This document shows, one piece after another, positions 1 to 7,267 of a stretch of DNA of 64,000 bases (positions are counted from its first letter, which is position 1; each line of letters starts with the position of its first letter). The notes beneath the pieces were generated by a model, which had not been told where the DNA came from, did no database searches, and was given only the letters and a program-made list of their open reading frames with translations. Source of the DNA: Patulibacter brassicae (lineage in GTDB: Bacteria; Actinomycetota; Thermoleophilia; Solirubrobacterales; Solirubrobacteraceae); assembly GCF_033949425.1 (NCBI RefSeq), contig NZ_JAXAVX010000001.1, positions 1,027,788 through 1,091,787 on the forward strand. Direction: 5' to 3'. Position numbers and translations under genes: made by a program.

Positions 1-786
1 GCGCCCGCAGAGCTCGGCGCACTGGCCGGTGAAGATGCGTCCGTTGCGGCGCTCGTCGTCGTTGCGCAGCGCCGACGAGGGCACCTTGAACCACGTGTGA
101 CCGGTGTAGCCGGGCAGGGCGTCGACCTTGCCGCCGAGCTTCGGGATCCACCAGGCGTGGCCGACGTCGGAGGACCGCACGTCGAGGGTCACCGTGGTCC
201 CGGTCGGGACGACGAGCTCCTCGTACGTGTAGACGTTGTTCTGCCGGTCCTTGTCGCCGTCGGGGTAGACGAACCGCCACGCGTACTGCTGGCCGTTGAC
301 CTCGATGTTCAGCGACTTCCCGTTGTCCGGGAGGAGGTTGGCGTCCTTCGCCGTCGTGTACGACGCCGGGATCGGCCAGCCGTCGGCGTCGGAGTCGTCC
401 GGGTTGCGGATGCCCGGCAGGAAGGCGAAGGTCACGATGCCGAGGATCAGGACGACGACGGCGGCGCCGGCGGTCCAGCCGATCTCGAGCTTCGTGTTGC
501 CGTGCAGCTGCTCGGCCTCGGCACCCGGACGCGCCCGGAACTTCCAGATCGCGTAGAGGAGCGCGCCCTCGGTCCCGATGAAGATCAGGATGCCGACGAC
601 GAGCGCCACGACGTAGAGGGTGTGGATCCGGTCGGCGTTGGGCGAACCCCCGCTCTCCGGTGTCAGCAGGCCGGCATGGGCTGGTCCAGCCAGCACGAGC
701 ATCAGAGCGAAGGCGAGGCCGAGAGCCAGCGCCAGCGTCCCCAGGACGGCCCGGGAATGGTGAGGGATCCGGTTCGAGCGTCGCAA
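1..786 (-). CDS. coxB: Cytochrome c oxidase subunit II, N-terminal 262 residues (runs off left edge)
   Basis: Subunit II of the aa3-type terminal oxidase, which takes electrons from cytochrome c at a binuclear CuA centre outside the membrane. Reading leftward from a TTG at 786, a signal sequence (basic RRSNR, hydrophobic core, AHA at residues 36-38) is followed by two membrane segments at about 57-80 and 104-124. The periplasmic cupredoxin domain follows, with the aromatic QQYAWRF stretch at 166-172 and the CuA ligands H210, C256, E258 and C260 (CAELCG). The C-terminus lies outside the window. No ATG precedes the signal peptide in frame. The TTG is 10 nt after a TAGAAT hexamer at 802-797, which suggests a leaderless message. 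The SCO1-like gene at 50.35 kb would serve this CuA site. Confidence 0.93.
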   Translation of the reverse strand, partial: MRRSNRIPHHSRAVLGTLALALGLAFALMLVLAGPAHAGLLTPESGGSPNADRIHTLYVVALVVGILIFIGTEGALLYAIWKFRARPGAEAEQLHGNTKLEIGWTAGAAVVVLILGIVTFAFLPGIRNPDDSDADGWPIPASYTTAKDANLLPDNGKSLNIEVNGQQYAWRFVYPDGDKDRQNNVYTYEELVVPTGTTVTLDVRSSDVGHAWWIPKLGGKVDALPGYTGHTWFKVPSSALRNDDERRNGRIFTGQCAELCGR

Positions 787-796
787 AGCGTCCGCG

Positions 797-802
797 ATTC
801 TA
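797..802 (-). promoter_or_regulatory. -10 hexamer TAGAAT for coxB
   Basis: TAGAAT reads on the minus strand 10 nt before the TTG start. The same TANNNT-plus-short-spacer arrangement precedes many other starts in the window. No good -35 is visible. Confidence 0.6.
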
Positions 803-829
803 GTGACGGGCCCGCCGGAGCGGAACCAC

Positions 830-844
830 CCCCCTCCGAGGGGG
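830..844 (-). terminator. Compact GC hairpin downstream of the crotonase gene
   Basis: CCCCCTC and GAGGGGG are separated by one base, 46 nt past the crotonase stop and upstream of the coxB promoter. There is no T-tract, as is usual in GC-rich actinobacteria. Inferred terminator. Confidence 0.4.
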
Positions 845-890
845 CGCGATCCCGCTCCTGGACTGGGTTCTCGCGATCGGCCTCCGCGCG

Positions 891-1712
891 TCAGCGGCCG
901 ACGTACCGCGGCTCCTCCTTGCGGAGGAAGGCCATCGCGGCGCCCACGAAGTCGTCCGTCTCGGACATCCGCGACTGCTCCCGGGCCTCGAGCGCGAGCA
1001 CCTGCTCGAACTGCGTCAGGACCTGCGCGTTGATCGCGCGCTTGCCGGCCGAGAACGCCGCCGTCGGGCCGGTGGCGAGCTCGAGGAGCTGGGCCTCGGC
1101 GGCCTCGTGGAAGCCCTCGACCGGCAGGACGCGGTTGATGAGCCCGATCCGCAGCGCCTCCTCGGCGCCCACCCGGCGACCCTCGAGCATGATCTCCGAG
1201 GCCCGCGCCCACCCCACGCGCGCGAGGAGGAACAGCGAGGCGCCGCCGTCGGGGCCGAGGCCGATCTTCGTGAAGGCGTGGTTGAACGACGCCCGCTCGC
1301 TCGCGGTGACGAGGTCGCACGCGAGCGCGAACGACATGCCGATCCCGGCCGCCGCGCCGTCGACGGCCGCGAGGACCGGCTTCTCGAGCCCGCGCACGAG
1401 GCGCATGATCGGGTGGTAGCGGTCGTGGAGGACGCGCTCGAGGTCCACGCGGCCGCTCGGGAGCATCGGCAGGCCCGCCTCGCCGAACGAGCCGAGGTCG
1501 GCTCCGGCGGAGAAGCCCTGGCCGGCACCGCGGACGAGGACCGCGCGCACGTCGTCGCCCTGGCACGCGCGGAGCGCGGCCACGAGGCCGGTGGCCATCG
1601 CGCTGTTCCACGCGTTGCGGACCTCCGGGCGGTCCATCTCGACGATCGCGGCGCCTTCGTGGCGCAGCAGGCGCACCGTCTCGAACCGCTCGACCTCTTC
1701 GAACTCGCTCAT
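891..1712 (-). CDS. Enoyl-CoA hydratase/isomerase (crotonase) family protein
   Basis: A 273-residue soluble acyl-CoA enzyme of the crotonase fold, expected in fatty acid or aromatic acid breakdown. The oxyanion-hole segments are clear: FSAGADL near residue 65 and DGAAAGIG near 117. Aligned by eye to rat enoyl-CoA hydratase, the first catalytic Glu (PEI motif) is replaced: the stretch reads HAFTKIGLGPDGG. The second Glu is kept in RASEIML. TKIGL.PD resembles PaaG-type isomerases, where an Asp acts, so isomerase is at least as likely as hydratase. I chose MSEFEEV at 1712; an in-frame ATG at 1724 would add four residues, and no Shine-Dalgarno decides between them. It is a single gene, divergent from the PAP2 gene. 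Confidence 0.85.
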   Translation of the reverse strand: MSEFEEVERFETVRLLRHEGAAIVEMDRPEVRNAWNSAMATGLVAALRACQGDDVRAVLVRGAGQGFSAGADLGSFGEAGLPMLPSGRVDLERVLHDRYHPIMRLVRGLEKPVLAAVDGAAAGIGMSFALACDLVTASERASFNHAFTKIGLGPDGGASLFLLARVGWARASEIMLEGRRVGAEEALRIGLINRVLPVEGFHEAAEAQLLELATGPTAAFSAGKRAINAQVLTQFEQVLALEAREQSRMSETDDFVGAAMAFLRKEEPRYVGR

Positions 1713-1816
1713 GCGGCGGAGCATCGCACACCCTGGCTGGACGGCCAGCCGGGGATTCCGGGACCCGGGGCGCGTGGCGCGCAGGCGGTCGCCCGCCGGT
1801 CGGACCGGCGCGCGTC

Positions 1817-1822
1817 TAAGCT
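1817..1822 (+). promoter_or_regulatory. -10 hexamer TAAGCT for the PAP2 gene
   Basis: TAAGCT ends exactly 10 nt before the GTG at 1833, matching the leaderless arrangement seen at many starts here. Confidence 0.5.
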
Positions 1823-1832
1823 GCCGCCCGTC

Positions 1833-2774
1833 GTGTCGACCGCGAAGGCCATCCGCGCGGCCGCCTGGGCCGCCGTCGGTCTCGGGGTCGCCGCACCGCT
1901 CGTCCGGCGCCGCCTGCGGCTGCGTCCGCGCACCGTGCTGGCGGCCGCCGCCGGCGCCCCCGTGGCGCTGACGGTCGCGCTGCCGCCGTCGCGAACGCGC
2001 GACGCCGCGGTCACGACCCTCGGGATGTGGGCGTACTTCGCCGCGTACGAGATGCCGGCCGACGACGCCGAGCGCCTGCGCGCCCGCGTGCGGATCGAGT
2101 ACCCGGTGCGGATCGACGAGGTCCTCGGCCTCGGCCGGCTGCCGGGCGTGCGCCTGCAGCAGCGCCTGCATCGGCACGGGCGCTTCGGCGCCTGGGAGCG
2201 CGTGCTCGTCTGGAGCCACTGGGTGTGGTTCGCGGTGCCCCACGCCACGGCGCTCTACGTCCTGCTGCGCCGCCCGGAGCGCTTCCCCCAGGCGGCGGCC
2301 CGGATCTACGGGACGTTCGATCTCGGCGCCGTCGTCTACTGGGCGCTGCCGACCGCGCCGCCGTGGTACGCCGCCGAGGCCGGGCACATCGACACGGGCG
2401 ACGGACCGCCGCTGCGCCGGCTCATGCGCGAGTACGGCGAGCAGGTGCTCGGCGCGCGCTGGGGGCAGCTCTACGGCACGCTCGGCGGCAACCCGCTGGC
2501 GGCGATGCCGTCCCTGCACTTCGGCACCTCGGTCGCGGCCGCGCAGGTCCTCCGGGACGAGGGCCGCGTCGGCGGGACGATCGGCTGGGCCTACGCCAGC
2601 ACGCTCGGCTTCGCCCTCGTCTACCTCGGCGAGCACTACGTCACCGACCTCATCGCCGGCGGCGCGCTGGCCGAGGTCGTGCGCCGCGCGACCCCGCGCG
2701 CGCTCCCGCGCGCCCGCCGCGCCGGCCGGCTGCTGGACCACCTGCGCCGCCTCGCGCGGCCCGCCACGCCCTGA
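1833..2774 (+). CDS. PAP2-superfamily membrane phosphatase/phosphotransferase (AUR1/Ipt1-like)
   Basis: Integral membrane protein of 313 residues with the three signature elements of the PAP2_3 (inositolphosphotransferase-like) group: PTAPPWYA at about 173-180, MPSLHFGTS at 225-233, and GEHYVTD at 266-272 with the catalytic His and Asp. Hydrophobic segments lie at about 8-20, 35-50, 127-145, 164-178 and 250-280. Family members remove or transfer phosphate head groups of lipids such as undecaprenyl, inositol or diacylglycerol phosphates; the substrate cannot be read from sequence. The start is the GTG at 1833, supported by TAAGCT 10 nt upstream. No operon partner: the next gene has its own -10. 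Confidence 0.8.
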   Translation: MSTAKAIRAAAWAAVGLGVAAPLVRRRLRLRPRTVLAAAAGAPVALTVALPPSRTRDAAVTTLGMWAYFAAYEMPADDAERLRARVRIEYPVRIDEVLGLGRLPGVRLQQRLHRHGRFGAWERVLVWSHWVWFAVPHATALYVLLRRPERFPQAAARIYGTFDLGAVVYWALPTAPPWYAAEAGHIDTGDGPPLRRLMREYGEQVLGARWGQLYGTLGGNPLAAMPSLHFGTSVAAAQVLRDEGRVGGTIGWAYASTLGFALVYLGEHYVTDLIAGGALAEVVRRATPRALPRARRAGRLLDHLRRLARPATP

Positions 2775-2813
2775 CGGCGGTCCGCGACCGGGACGAGCGG
2801 CGCAGGGAGCCGC

Positions 2814-2819
2814 TAGATT
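2814..2819 (+). promoter_or_regulatory. -10 hexamer TAGATT for the zinc-ribbon gene
   Basis: TAGATT is followed by 10 nt and then the ATG at 2830. Probably leaderless. Confidence 0.55.
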
Positions 2820-2829
2820 CCACGGCATC

Positions 2830-3099
2830 ATGGCCCTCCGTCAGCGCTACCGCTTCCGCGCGCCCTCCACGGGCCGCGAGGTGATCATCGAGGCCCAGCC
2901 CGGGCACGTCTACCACGACCGCGACAGCGGCGAGGAGCTCGAGGTCGTCGCGAAGCTCACCCCGCTGGCGCCGAGCCCGTCGAACCTCCCCTGGTCGATC
3001 GAGAACCTCCGGCACTGCCCCTGGTGCCAGCAGATGGCGCAGATCGACCTCAACGACTGCCCCACCTGCGGCCGCCGGATGGAGCCGCAGACCGCCTGA
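2830..3099 (+). CDS. Small zinc-ribbon protein of unknown function
   Basis: An 89-residue soluble protein. The N-terminal half is a short beta-rich segment (RYRFRAPSTGREVIIEAQPG) with no family I recognise. The C-terminal half carries two CxxC knuckles, CPWC near residue 63 and CPTC near 77, spaced as in rubredoxin-like or zinc-ribbon folds. Such modules often bind nucleic acid or protein partners. The ATG at 2830 is set by TAGATT 10 nt before it. The lipoprotein gene follows 35 nt later on the same strand and may be co-transcribed. No function can be assigned. Confidence 0.72.
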   Translation: MALRQRYRFRAPSTGREVIIEAQPGHVYHDRDSGEELEVVAKLTPLAPSPSNLPWSIENLRHCPWCQQMAQIDLNDCPTCGRRMEPQTA

Positions 3100-3134
3100 G
3101 GGTCCCCCCGCGGGCCGACCGACCCCGCGTCCCC

Positions 3135-3659
3135 ATGCTGCGCTCCCGTCTCCTCCCCCCGCTCCTCACCGCGACCCTCCTGGTCGCGGCGGCCGGCGGC
3201 GTCACGGCGTGCGGCAGCGACGCCGTCTCCGACGTCCAGCCCGACCGCGCCCCGGCGCTGAAGCCGCCCAGCGGCGAGAGCGCCGACGGCAGCGGCTCCG
3301 GCGGCGACGCCGGGTCGCTCGAGGACCTCTCGGTCACCACGAGCCCCGCGCCGCCCAGCTCGGACGACGGCGACTCGAGCTCGAGCTCGAGCTCGTCGGG
3401 CTCCGGCAGCTCGGGCTCCGGCTCGGGGACGTCGTCGGGCAGCAGCGGCTCGTCCGGGTCCGGCGGGACCTCCGGCGGCGCGGCGACCGGCAGCGGCTCG
3501 TCGGGCTCCTCCGGCTCGTCGGGCGGCGGCTCCTCGTCCGGCTCCGGCTCGGGGTCCGGCTCCGGGTCCTCCTCGGGCGGCGGCTCGTCCTCCTCCGGCG
3601 GCTCCTCGCCGAGCGAGTTCAACGAGTTCTGCGAGACGAACCCCGGCGTCTGCCGGTAG
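3135..3659 (+). CDS. Ser/Gly-repeat lipoprotein
   Basis: A 174-residue exported lipoprotein. The signal peptide (MLRSRLLPPL, then an Ala/Val core) ends in a lipobox reading GVTAC, so Cys at about 25 would be lipidated. After a short region comes roughly 80 residues of almost pure Ser and Gly. The tail is distinct and possibly functional: SPSEFNEFCETNPGVCR, with two cysteines that could form a disulfide. The Ser/Gly part is probably a flexible spacer holding the tail away from the membrane. The ATG at 3135 is chosen because upstream in-frame sequence has no signal-peptide character. Unknown role; the repeat could vary in length between strains. Confidence 0.7.
   Translation: MLRSRLLPPLLTATLLVAAAGGVTACGSDAVSDVQPDRAPALKPPSGESADGSGSGGDAGSLEDLSVTTSPAPPSSDDGDSSSSSSSSGSGSSGSGSGTSSGSSGSSGSGGTSGGAATGSGSSGSSGSSGGGSSSGSGSGSGSGSSSGGGSSSSGGSSPSEFNEFCETNPGVCR
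3365..3612 (+). repeat. Low-complexity Ser/Gly coding repeat
   Basis: Imperfect tandem units of GGCTCC/TCG/AGC codons, including a run of alternating GAGCTC-type hexamers at about 3376-3395. It is in frame throughout and prone to slippage and misassembly. Confidence 0.75.
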
Positions 3660-3701
3660 GCGCTCCAGCGGAGCGCCCGGGACCGCGGGGACGTCCCGCG
3701 G
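3659..3701. terminator. Tandem GC hairpins between convergent genes
   Basis: The first hairpin pairs GGCGCTCC (3659-3666) with GGAGCGCC (3670-3677) over a 3-nt loop and overlaps the last base of the lipoprotein stop. The second pairs CCGCGGG (3683-3689) with CCCGCGG (3695-3701). They lie between the lipoprotein gene and a convergent secreted-protein gene, so they could end transcription from both sides. There is no T-tract. Confidence 0.55.
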
Positions 3702-3779
3702 CCCGGACGGACGACCGCTCCGAGCCCGGGCCCGGCCCGCGGCTCCGACCCCGGGCCCGGCCGGCCCGCGGGAGCGCCC

Positions 3780-4526
3780 CTAGCGCAGCGTGACGCCCGC
3801 GGCGCGCACGCGGGAGGAGGCGCCGCGGCTGGAGGACGAGCTGCGGCGCGTCGGCGTCGGGACGAACGTCGCGCTGTAGGCCATGCGCTCGCTCTTGTAC
3901 AGGCAGTTGAAGGTGCCCGACTTCCCCGCCGCGAGCGTCGTGTTCACGTAGTAGTCCTGCTTGCGCTCCTCCGTCGAGCCGCCGCAGCGACCCTTCGGGC
4001 GGCTCGCGCGCCACGACGTGCTGTTGTCGTAGCCCTGGACGAGGACCGGCGCCCAGGACGGGACGCTCAGGCCCAGGACGTCGCCCTTGCGGACCGCCAG
4101 CGAGGTCGGCAGGGCGAACGTCACGGCGCCGCCGAAGTACGGGTCGAGCGTCTTCGCCGTCGTCGCGGCGACGACGGTCGCGTTGACGCTCTTGCCGCGG
4201 CGCAGCACGACGAGCTGCGCCTTCGCCCGCCCGAGCTGCTTGTTCAGCGCGGTGACGTCCGCCGCGGCGGGGGCGCCGAGCGTGACGGTCCAGGCGACGA
4301 TCCGGCCGTTGGCCGGCACGTTGTAGAAGCTCTTGTTGCCGGTGACCGAGGTCGGGATGCCCGTGGTGCGGGTGACGACCGAGCAGGACTCGGGGCACCG
4401 CGGGGCCTTGCCGTCGTTGAGCTCCCCGACCTCCTTGACGGAGGTCGCCGCGCCCGCGACGGCTGGCAGCACCGCGGAGGCGGCCACGGCGGCTCCGAGG
4501 GTGGCGATGAGACGACGACTGCTCAT
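3780..4526 (-). CDS. Secreted protein of unknown function
   Basis: A 248-residue protein with a clean Sec signal: MSSRRLIATL, an Ala/Val core, and AGA-A cleavage near residue 27. The mature part is beta-rich, without a family I can name. It contains cysteines in RCPESCSV (two) and later GRCGGS and FNCLYK, which suggests disulfides. It ends in a Ser/Arg-rich tail. The ATG at 4526 has a GGAGGG Shine-Dalgarno about 12 nt upstream. Similar extracellular proteins with Cys pairs and jelly-roll-like repeats are common in this group; function not assigned. The alpha/beta hydrolase gene lies upstream on the same strand, 35 nt away. Confidence 0.75.
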   Translation of the reverse strand: MSSRRLIATLGAAVAASAVLPAVAGAATSVKEVGELNDGKAPRCPESCSVVTRTTGIPTSVTGNKSFYNVPANGRIVAWTVTLGAPAAADVTALNKQLGRAKAQLVVLRRGKSVNATVVAATTAKTLDPYFGGAVTFALPTSLAVRKGDVLGLSVPSWAPVLVQGYDNSTSWRASRPKGRCGGSTEERKQDYYVNTTLAAGKSGTFNCLYKSERMAYSATFVPTPTRRSSSSSRGASSRVRAAGVTLR

Positions 4527-4561
4527 GGTGGTGGGAAACCCTCCAGGGGGATGAAGTTGCG

Positions 4562-5446
4562 TCACCGCGGCCGGCCCGGACGAGCGTCCGAGCGGACGGG
4601 CCGGGCGGGGGGCGCGGCCCCGTCGGCGGCCTCGGCCCCGGACAGGTGCCGCACGACGGCACGGGCGACGTCCTCCTCGGCGTCGGTGAGGAGGAGGTGC
4701 CCGGCACCCTCGATCATCCCCCATCGGCTGCCCGGGATCCCGGCTGCAAGCGCGCGCCCGTGGCGCACGTCGATCAGCGCGTCCGCGCTGCCGTGCAGGA
4801 CGGTCACCGGCCGGTCGCCGAGCTCGCGGAGCCGCCGGCGCACGTCATGGCGGGCCGCGACGGCCAGCTGCGCCGCCGCGGTGGCTGCCGGGGTCGCGTC
4901 CTGGCGACGGTGGCGCATGTCCTCGGCGATCCGCTCCGGATGCTCGGCGATCGTCCGCGGCCCGTAGAGCGTCGGGACGAGCCGCTGGACCGTCGCGGCG
5001 TGGCCGAGGACCGGCCGGGCGGCGCCGAGGACCGCCGAGCGCCACGGGAGGCCGAGCAGCGTGCCCCGCCCGATCGCCGTCGTGGCGGTCAGGACGAGCG
5101 AGGCGACGCGGTCCGGCGCGGCGAGGGCGACCTGCTGGGCGAGCATCCCCCCGAGCGAGGTGCCGACGACGTGGGCCCGCGGGACGCGCGCGGCGTCCAG
5201 CACCGCGAGGACGTCCGCGACCATGCCGCCCATGCTCAGGGGCCCGCGCAGCCGGTCCGAGCGGCCGGTGCCCAGGCCGTCGGGCACGAGCAGCCGGTGC
5301 TCCGCCACGAGGTGCGGCTCGAGGCGCCACCAGAGGCGCCCCGACCCGCCGAGGCCCATGAGGAGCAGGACGGGAGCCGCGTCGCCGAGCGCCGCGCCGA
5401 CGTCGCGGTAGTACAGCCGGTGGCCGGCGCGGACCGCGGCGGGCAT
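4562..5446 (-). CDS. Alpha/beta hydrolase
   Basis: A 294-residue cytosolic hydrolase of the alpha/beta fold. The oxyanion region is LLLMGLGGSGRLWW near residue 28. The nucleophile elbow is GTSLGGM near 95, the acid lies in LHGSADALID near 219, and the catalytic His in EGAGHLLL near 249. The C-terminal 25 residues are a Pro/Arg/Ala tail without fold character. The gene starts 31 nt after the HIT gene stop on the same strand and is probably co-transcribed with it. Substrate unknown (ester, lactone or epoxide). Confidence 0.82.
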   Translation of the reverse strand: MPAAVRAGHRLYYRDVGAALGDAAPVLLLMGLGGSGRLWWRLEPHLVAEHRLLVPDGLGTGRSDRLRGPLSMGGMVADVLAVLDAARVPRAHVVGTSLGGMLAQQVALAAPDRVASLVLTATTAIGRGTLLGLPWRSAVLGAARPVLGHAATVQRLVPTLYGPRTIAEHPERIAEDMRHRRQDATPAATAAAQLAVAARHDVRRRLRELGDRPVTVLHGSADALIDVRHGRALAAGIPGSRWGMIEGAGHLLLTDAEEDVARAVVRHLSGAEAADGAAPPARPVRSDARPGRPR

Positions 5447-5477
5447 CGCGAGGGTGCGGGTCCGCTCGCCGGGCGGC

Positions 5478-5894
5478 TCAGCCGGTCAGGCGGGCGTGCA
5501 CGGCGGCGATCGCGTCGGGATCGCCCGGCGTCGGGATCCAGGGCAGGCGCATGCCGTCGTCCTCGTAGCGCGGGATGACGTGCAGGTGCAGGTGGAAGAC
5601 GGTCTGCCAGGCGCGGGCGCCGCAGTTGTTCAGGAGGTTGACGCCGATCGCATCGAGCTGGTCGAGCGCGCGGCGCGCCACCCGCTGGCCCGTCGCGGCG
5701 ACCGCCGCCAGGTCCTCGGGCGAGGCGGTCGTGACGTCCGCGGTGTGGGCCCGCGGGATCACGACGGCGTGCCCGGGAGTCGCCGGGCTGATGTCGAGGA
5801 ACGCGATCGTCCGCTCGTCCTCCTCGATCACCCGCGCGGGGAGCTCCCCGGCGACGATCTTGCAGAACACGCAGTCGGGATCGTGGTCGGCCAT
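5478..5894 (-). CDS. HIT-family nucleotide hydrolase/transferase
   Basis: A 138-residue histidine-triad protein, acting on phosphoramidates, dinucleoside polyphosphates or similar AMP conjugates. An N-terminal CVFCKI, typical of the Hint branch and its usual zinc knuckle, is followed by the helix-strand core and the triad HLHLHVIPRY near residue 104. Length is typical of the family. The ATG at 5894 lies 6 nt after TAAGGT (5906-5901), so the message is likely leaderless. First gene of a two-gene unit with the downstream hydrolase. Confidence 0.9.
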   Translation of the reverse strand: MADHDPDCVFCKIVAGELPARVIEEDERTIAFLDISPATPGHAVVIPRAHTADVTTASPEDLAAVAATGQRVARRALDQLDAIGVNLLNNCGARAWQTVFHLHLHVIPRYEDDGMRLPWIPTPGDPDAIAAVHARLTG

Positions 5895-5900
5895 GCCGGG

Positions 5901-5906
5901 ACCTTA
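5901..5906 (-). promoter_or_regulatory. -10 hexamer TAAGGT for the HIT gene
   Basis: It lies 6 nt before the ATG at 5894, one of the shortest spacers of the leaderless set in this window. Confidence 0.5.
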
Positions 5907-5950
5907 GCCGGGCGCCGCCGGCGACCGGCGGCGTCCGGGGCGGAGCCGAC

Positions 5951-7267
5951 TCAGCCGGCGCCCTCGCGCAGCGCGCGCGCGAGGGCCAGCGCCGCCTCCG
6001 CGTCGGCGACCTCGCCGTCGTCGGCGCGCCACGTCAGCTCCTCGAGCAGCAGCCCCAGCAGCGGCCCGGGCGGGAGACCGAGCGCCTCCGCGAGTCGCCC
6101 GCCGTCGACCGGCGGGCGGGGCGGGTGCTCGCCCCACCGCAGGGCGCGCCCGAGGAGGTCGAGCTGCGGGTCGCACGCCGGGGAGGTCGCGTCCCCGGCG
6201 GCCGCCGCGAGCAGCACGCCCTCGGGCGCCACGTCGCCGAGCGCGAGCAGCGCACGACGGCGAGCGCGTCCCGCGGCCGGAGGTCCGGCGAGCGCCACCG
6301 GCCCGCGCGACGGGGGCCGCGCCAGGCGCGCCAGCGCGGCGGCGTCGAGCGTGCGCGAGGCCGCCGCGAGGCGGCCGACGCGGTCCCGCAGGCGCTGGCT
6401 CGGCCGCCACGGCGCGAGCGCCGCGTCCGGGTCCGCGGCGTGGCGCAGGAGCACGCCCAGCGCGACGGCGAGGCGCCGGTCCGGGTCGGCGAGCCGGGCG
6501 GCGAGCGCGACGCGCGCATCGGGCGCGACGTGCCGCAGGGCCTCGCCGTCGAGGACCGCGGCGAGCAGGTCGGTCGTCCCGCCGGCCAGGGCGCCGTCGT
6601 CGTCCGCGGCGTCCGGCAGGAGCGCCGCGAGCGCGCCGGACCGCGCGGCGACGTCGAGGCCGCGCGTGCGGCGCTCCGGCTCGGCGGCGACGAGGATCCG
6701 CGCCAGCTCGGGCAGCAGCCGCTCGCCCGGCACGCCGGACAGCCCCGGGGCGGCCGCGCGGGCGGCGGCGAGGGCGGACGGCTCCACCTCGGCGCCGAGC
6801 TGCGCCGCGAAGCGCGCGAGCCGCAGGACGCGGACGGGATCGGCGGCGAGCGCGTCGGGGCCGACGAGGCGCAGGCGACCCGCGGCGAGGTCCGCCGCCC
6901 CGCCGTGCGGATCGACGAGCGGCCCCCCGGCGAGCGGTCGCGCGATCGCGTTGACGGTCAGGTCGCGGCGCGCGAGGTCCGCCGCGAGGTCCGCGCCCTG
7001 CAGCGGGGTCAGGTCGACCTGCCAGGCCGGGGCGCTCCCCGGACCGGTCGCCCGCCAGGCGCCGAACGCGTCCGAGAGGGCGAACGCGTGCCCGCCGGCG
7101 GCGCGCGCGATCGCCCGCGCACCGCGACGCGCGGCGTCGGCGTCCGGGACCGCGAGGTCCAGGTCGTCGCTGCGCCGCCCCTGCAGCTCGTCGCGGACCG
7201 CCCCGCCGACGACCCACGCGTCCTCCCCCGCGAGCGCCGAGCGGACGAGCTCGAGGAGCGCGCTCAC
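5951..7267 (-). CDS. cca: CCA tRNA nucleotidyltransferase/poly(A) polymerase family protein
   Basis: A 438-residue class II nucleotidyltransferase that would add or repair the CCA end of tRNA. The head has the flexible-loop and metal motif VVGGAVRDELQGRRSDDLDLAV near residues 19-40, with the two Asp of DLD. Next comes the RRDLTVNAIA motif near 128, then the RVLRLARF helix near 168 that forms the nucleotide-selection neck. The C-terminal half is Ala-rich, helical and divergent, and an HD domain is not evident. The GTG start at 7267 overlaps the alr stop by 4 nt (GTGA), indicating translational coupling. CCA-adder versus poly(A) polymerase cannot be separated by eye. Confidence 0.85.
   Translation of the reverse strand: MSALLELVRSALAGEDAWVVGGAVRDELQGRRSDDLDLAVPDADAARRGARAIARAAGGHAFALSDAFGAWRATGPGSAPAWQVDLTPLQGADLAADLARRDLTVNAIARPLAGGPLVDPHGGAADLAAGRLRLVGPDALAADPVRVLRLARFAAQLGAEVEPSALAAARAAAPGLSGVPGERLLPELARILVAAEPERRTRGLDVAARSGALAALLPDAADDDGALAGGTTDLLAAVLDGEALRHVAPDARVALAARLADPDRRLAVALGVLLRHAADPDAALAPWRPSQRLRDRVGRLAAASRTLDAAALARLARPPSRGPVALAGPPAAGRARRRALLALGDVAPEGVLLAAAAGDATSPACDPQLDLLGRALRWGEHPPRPPVDGGRLAEALGLPPGPLLGLLLEELTWRADDGEVADAEAALALARALREGAG

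Noticed and set aside
803..1033. 76-codon plus-strand frame after the coxB promoter
   Set aside because: It is antisense to the crotonase C-terminus and made of Pro/Arg repeats.
97..1419. 440-codon plus-strand frame at the left edge
   Set aside because: Antisense to coxB and the crotonase, both recognised by catalytic or metal motifs.
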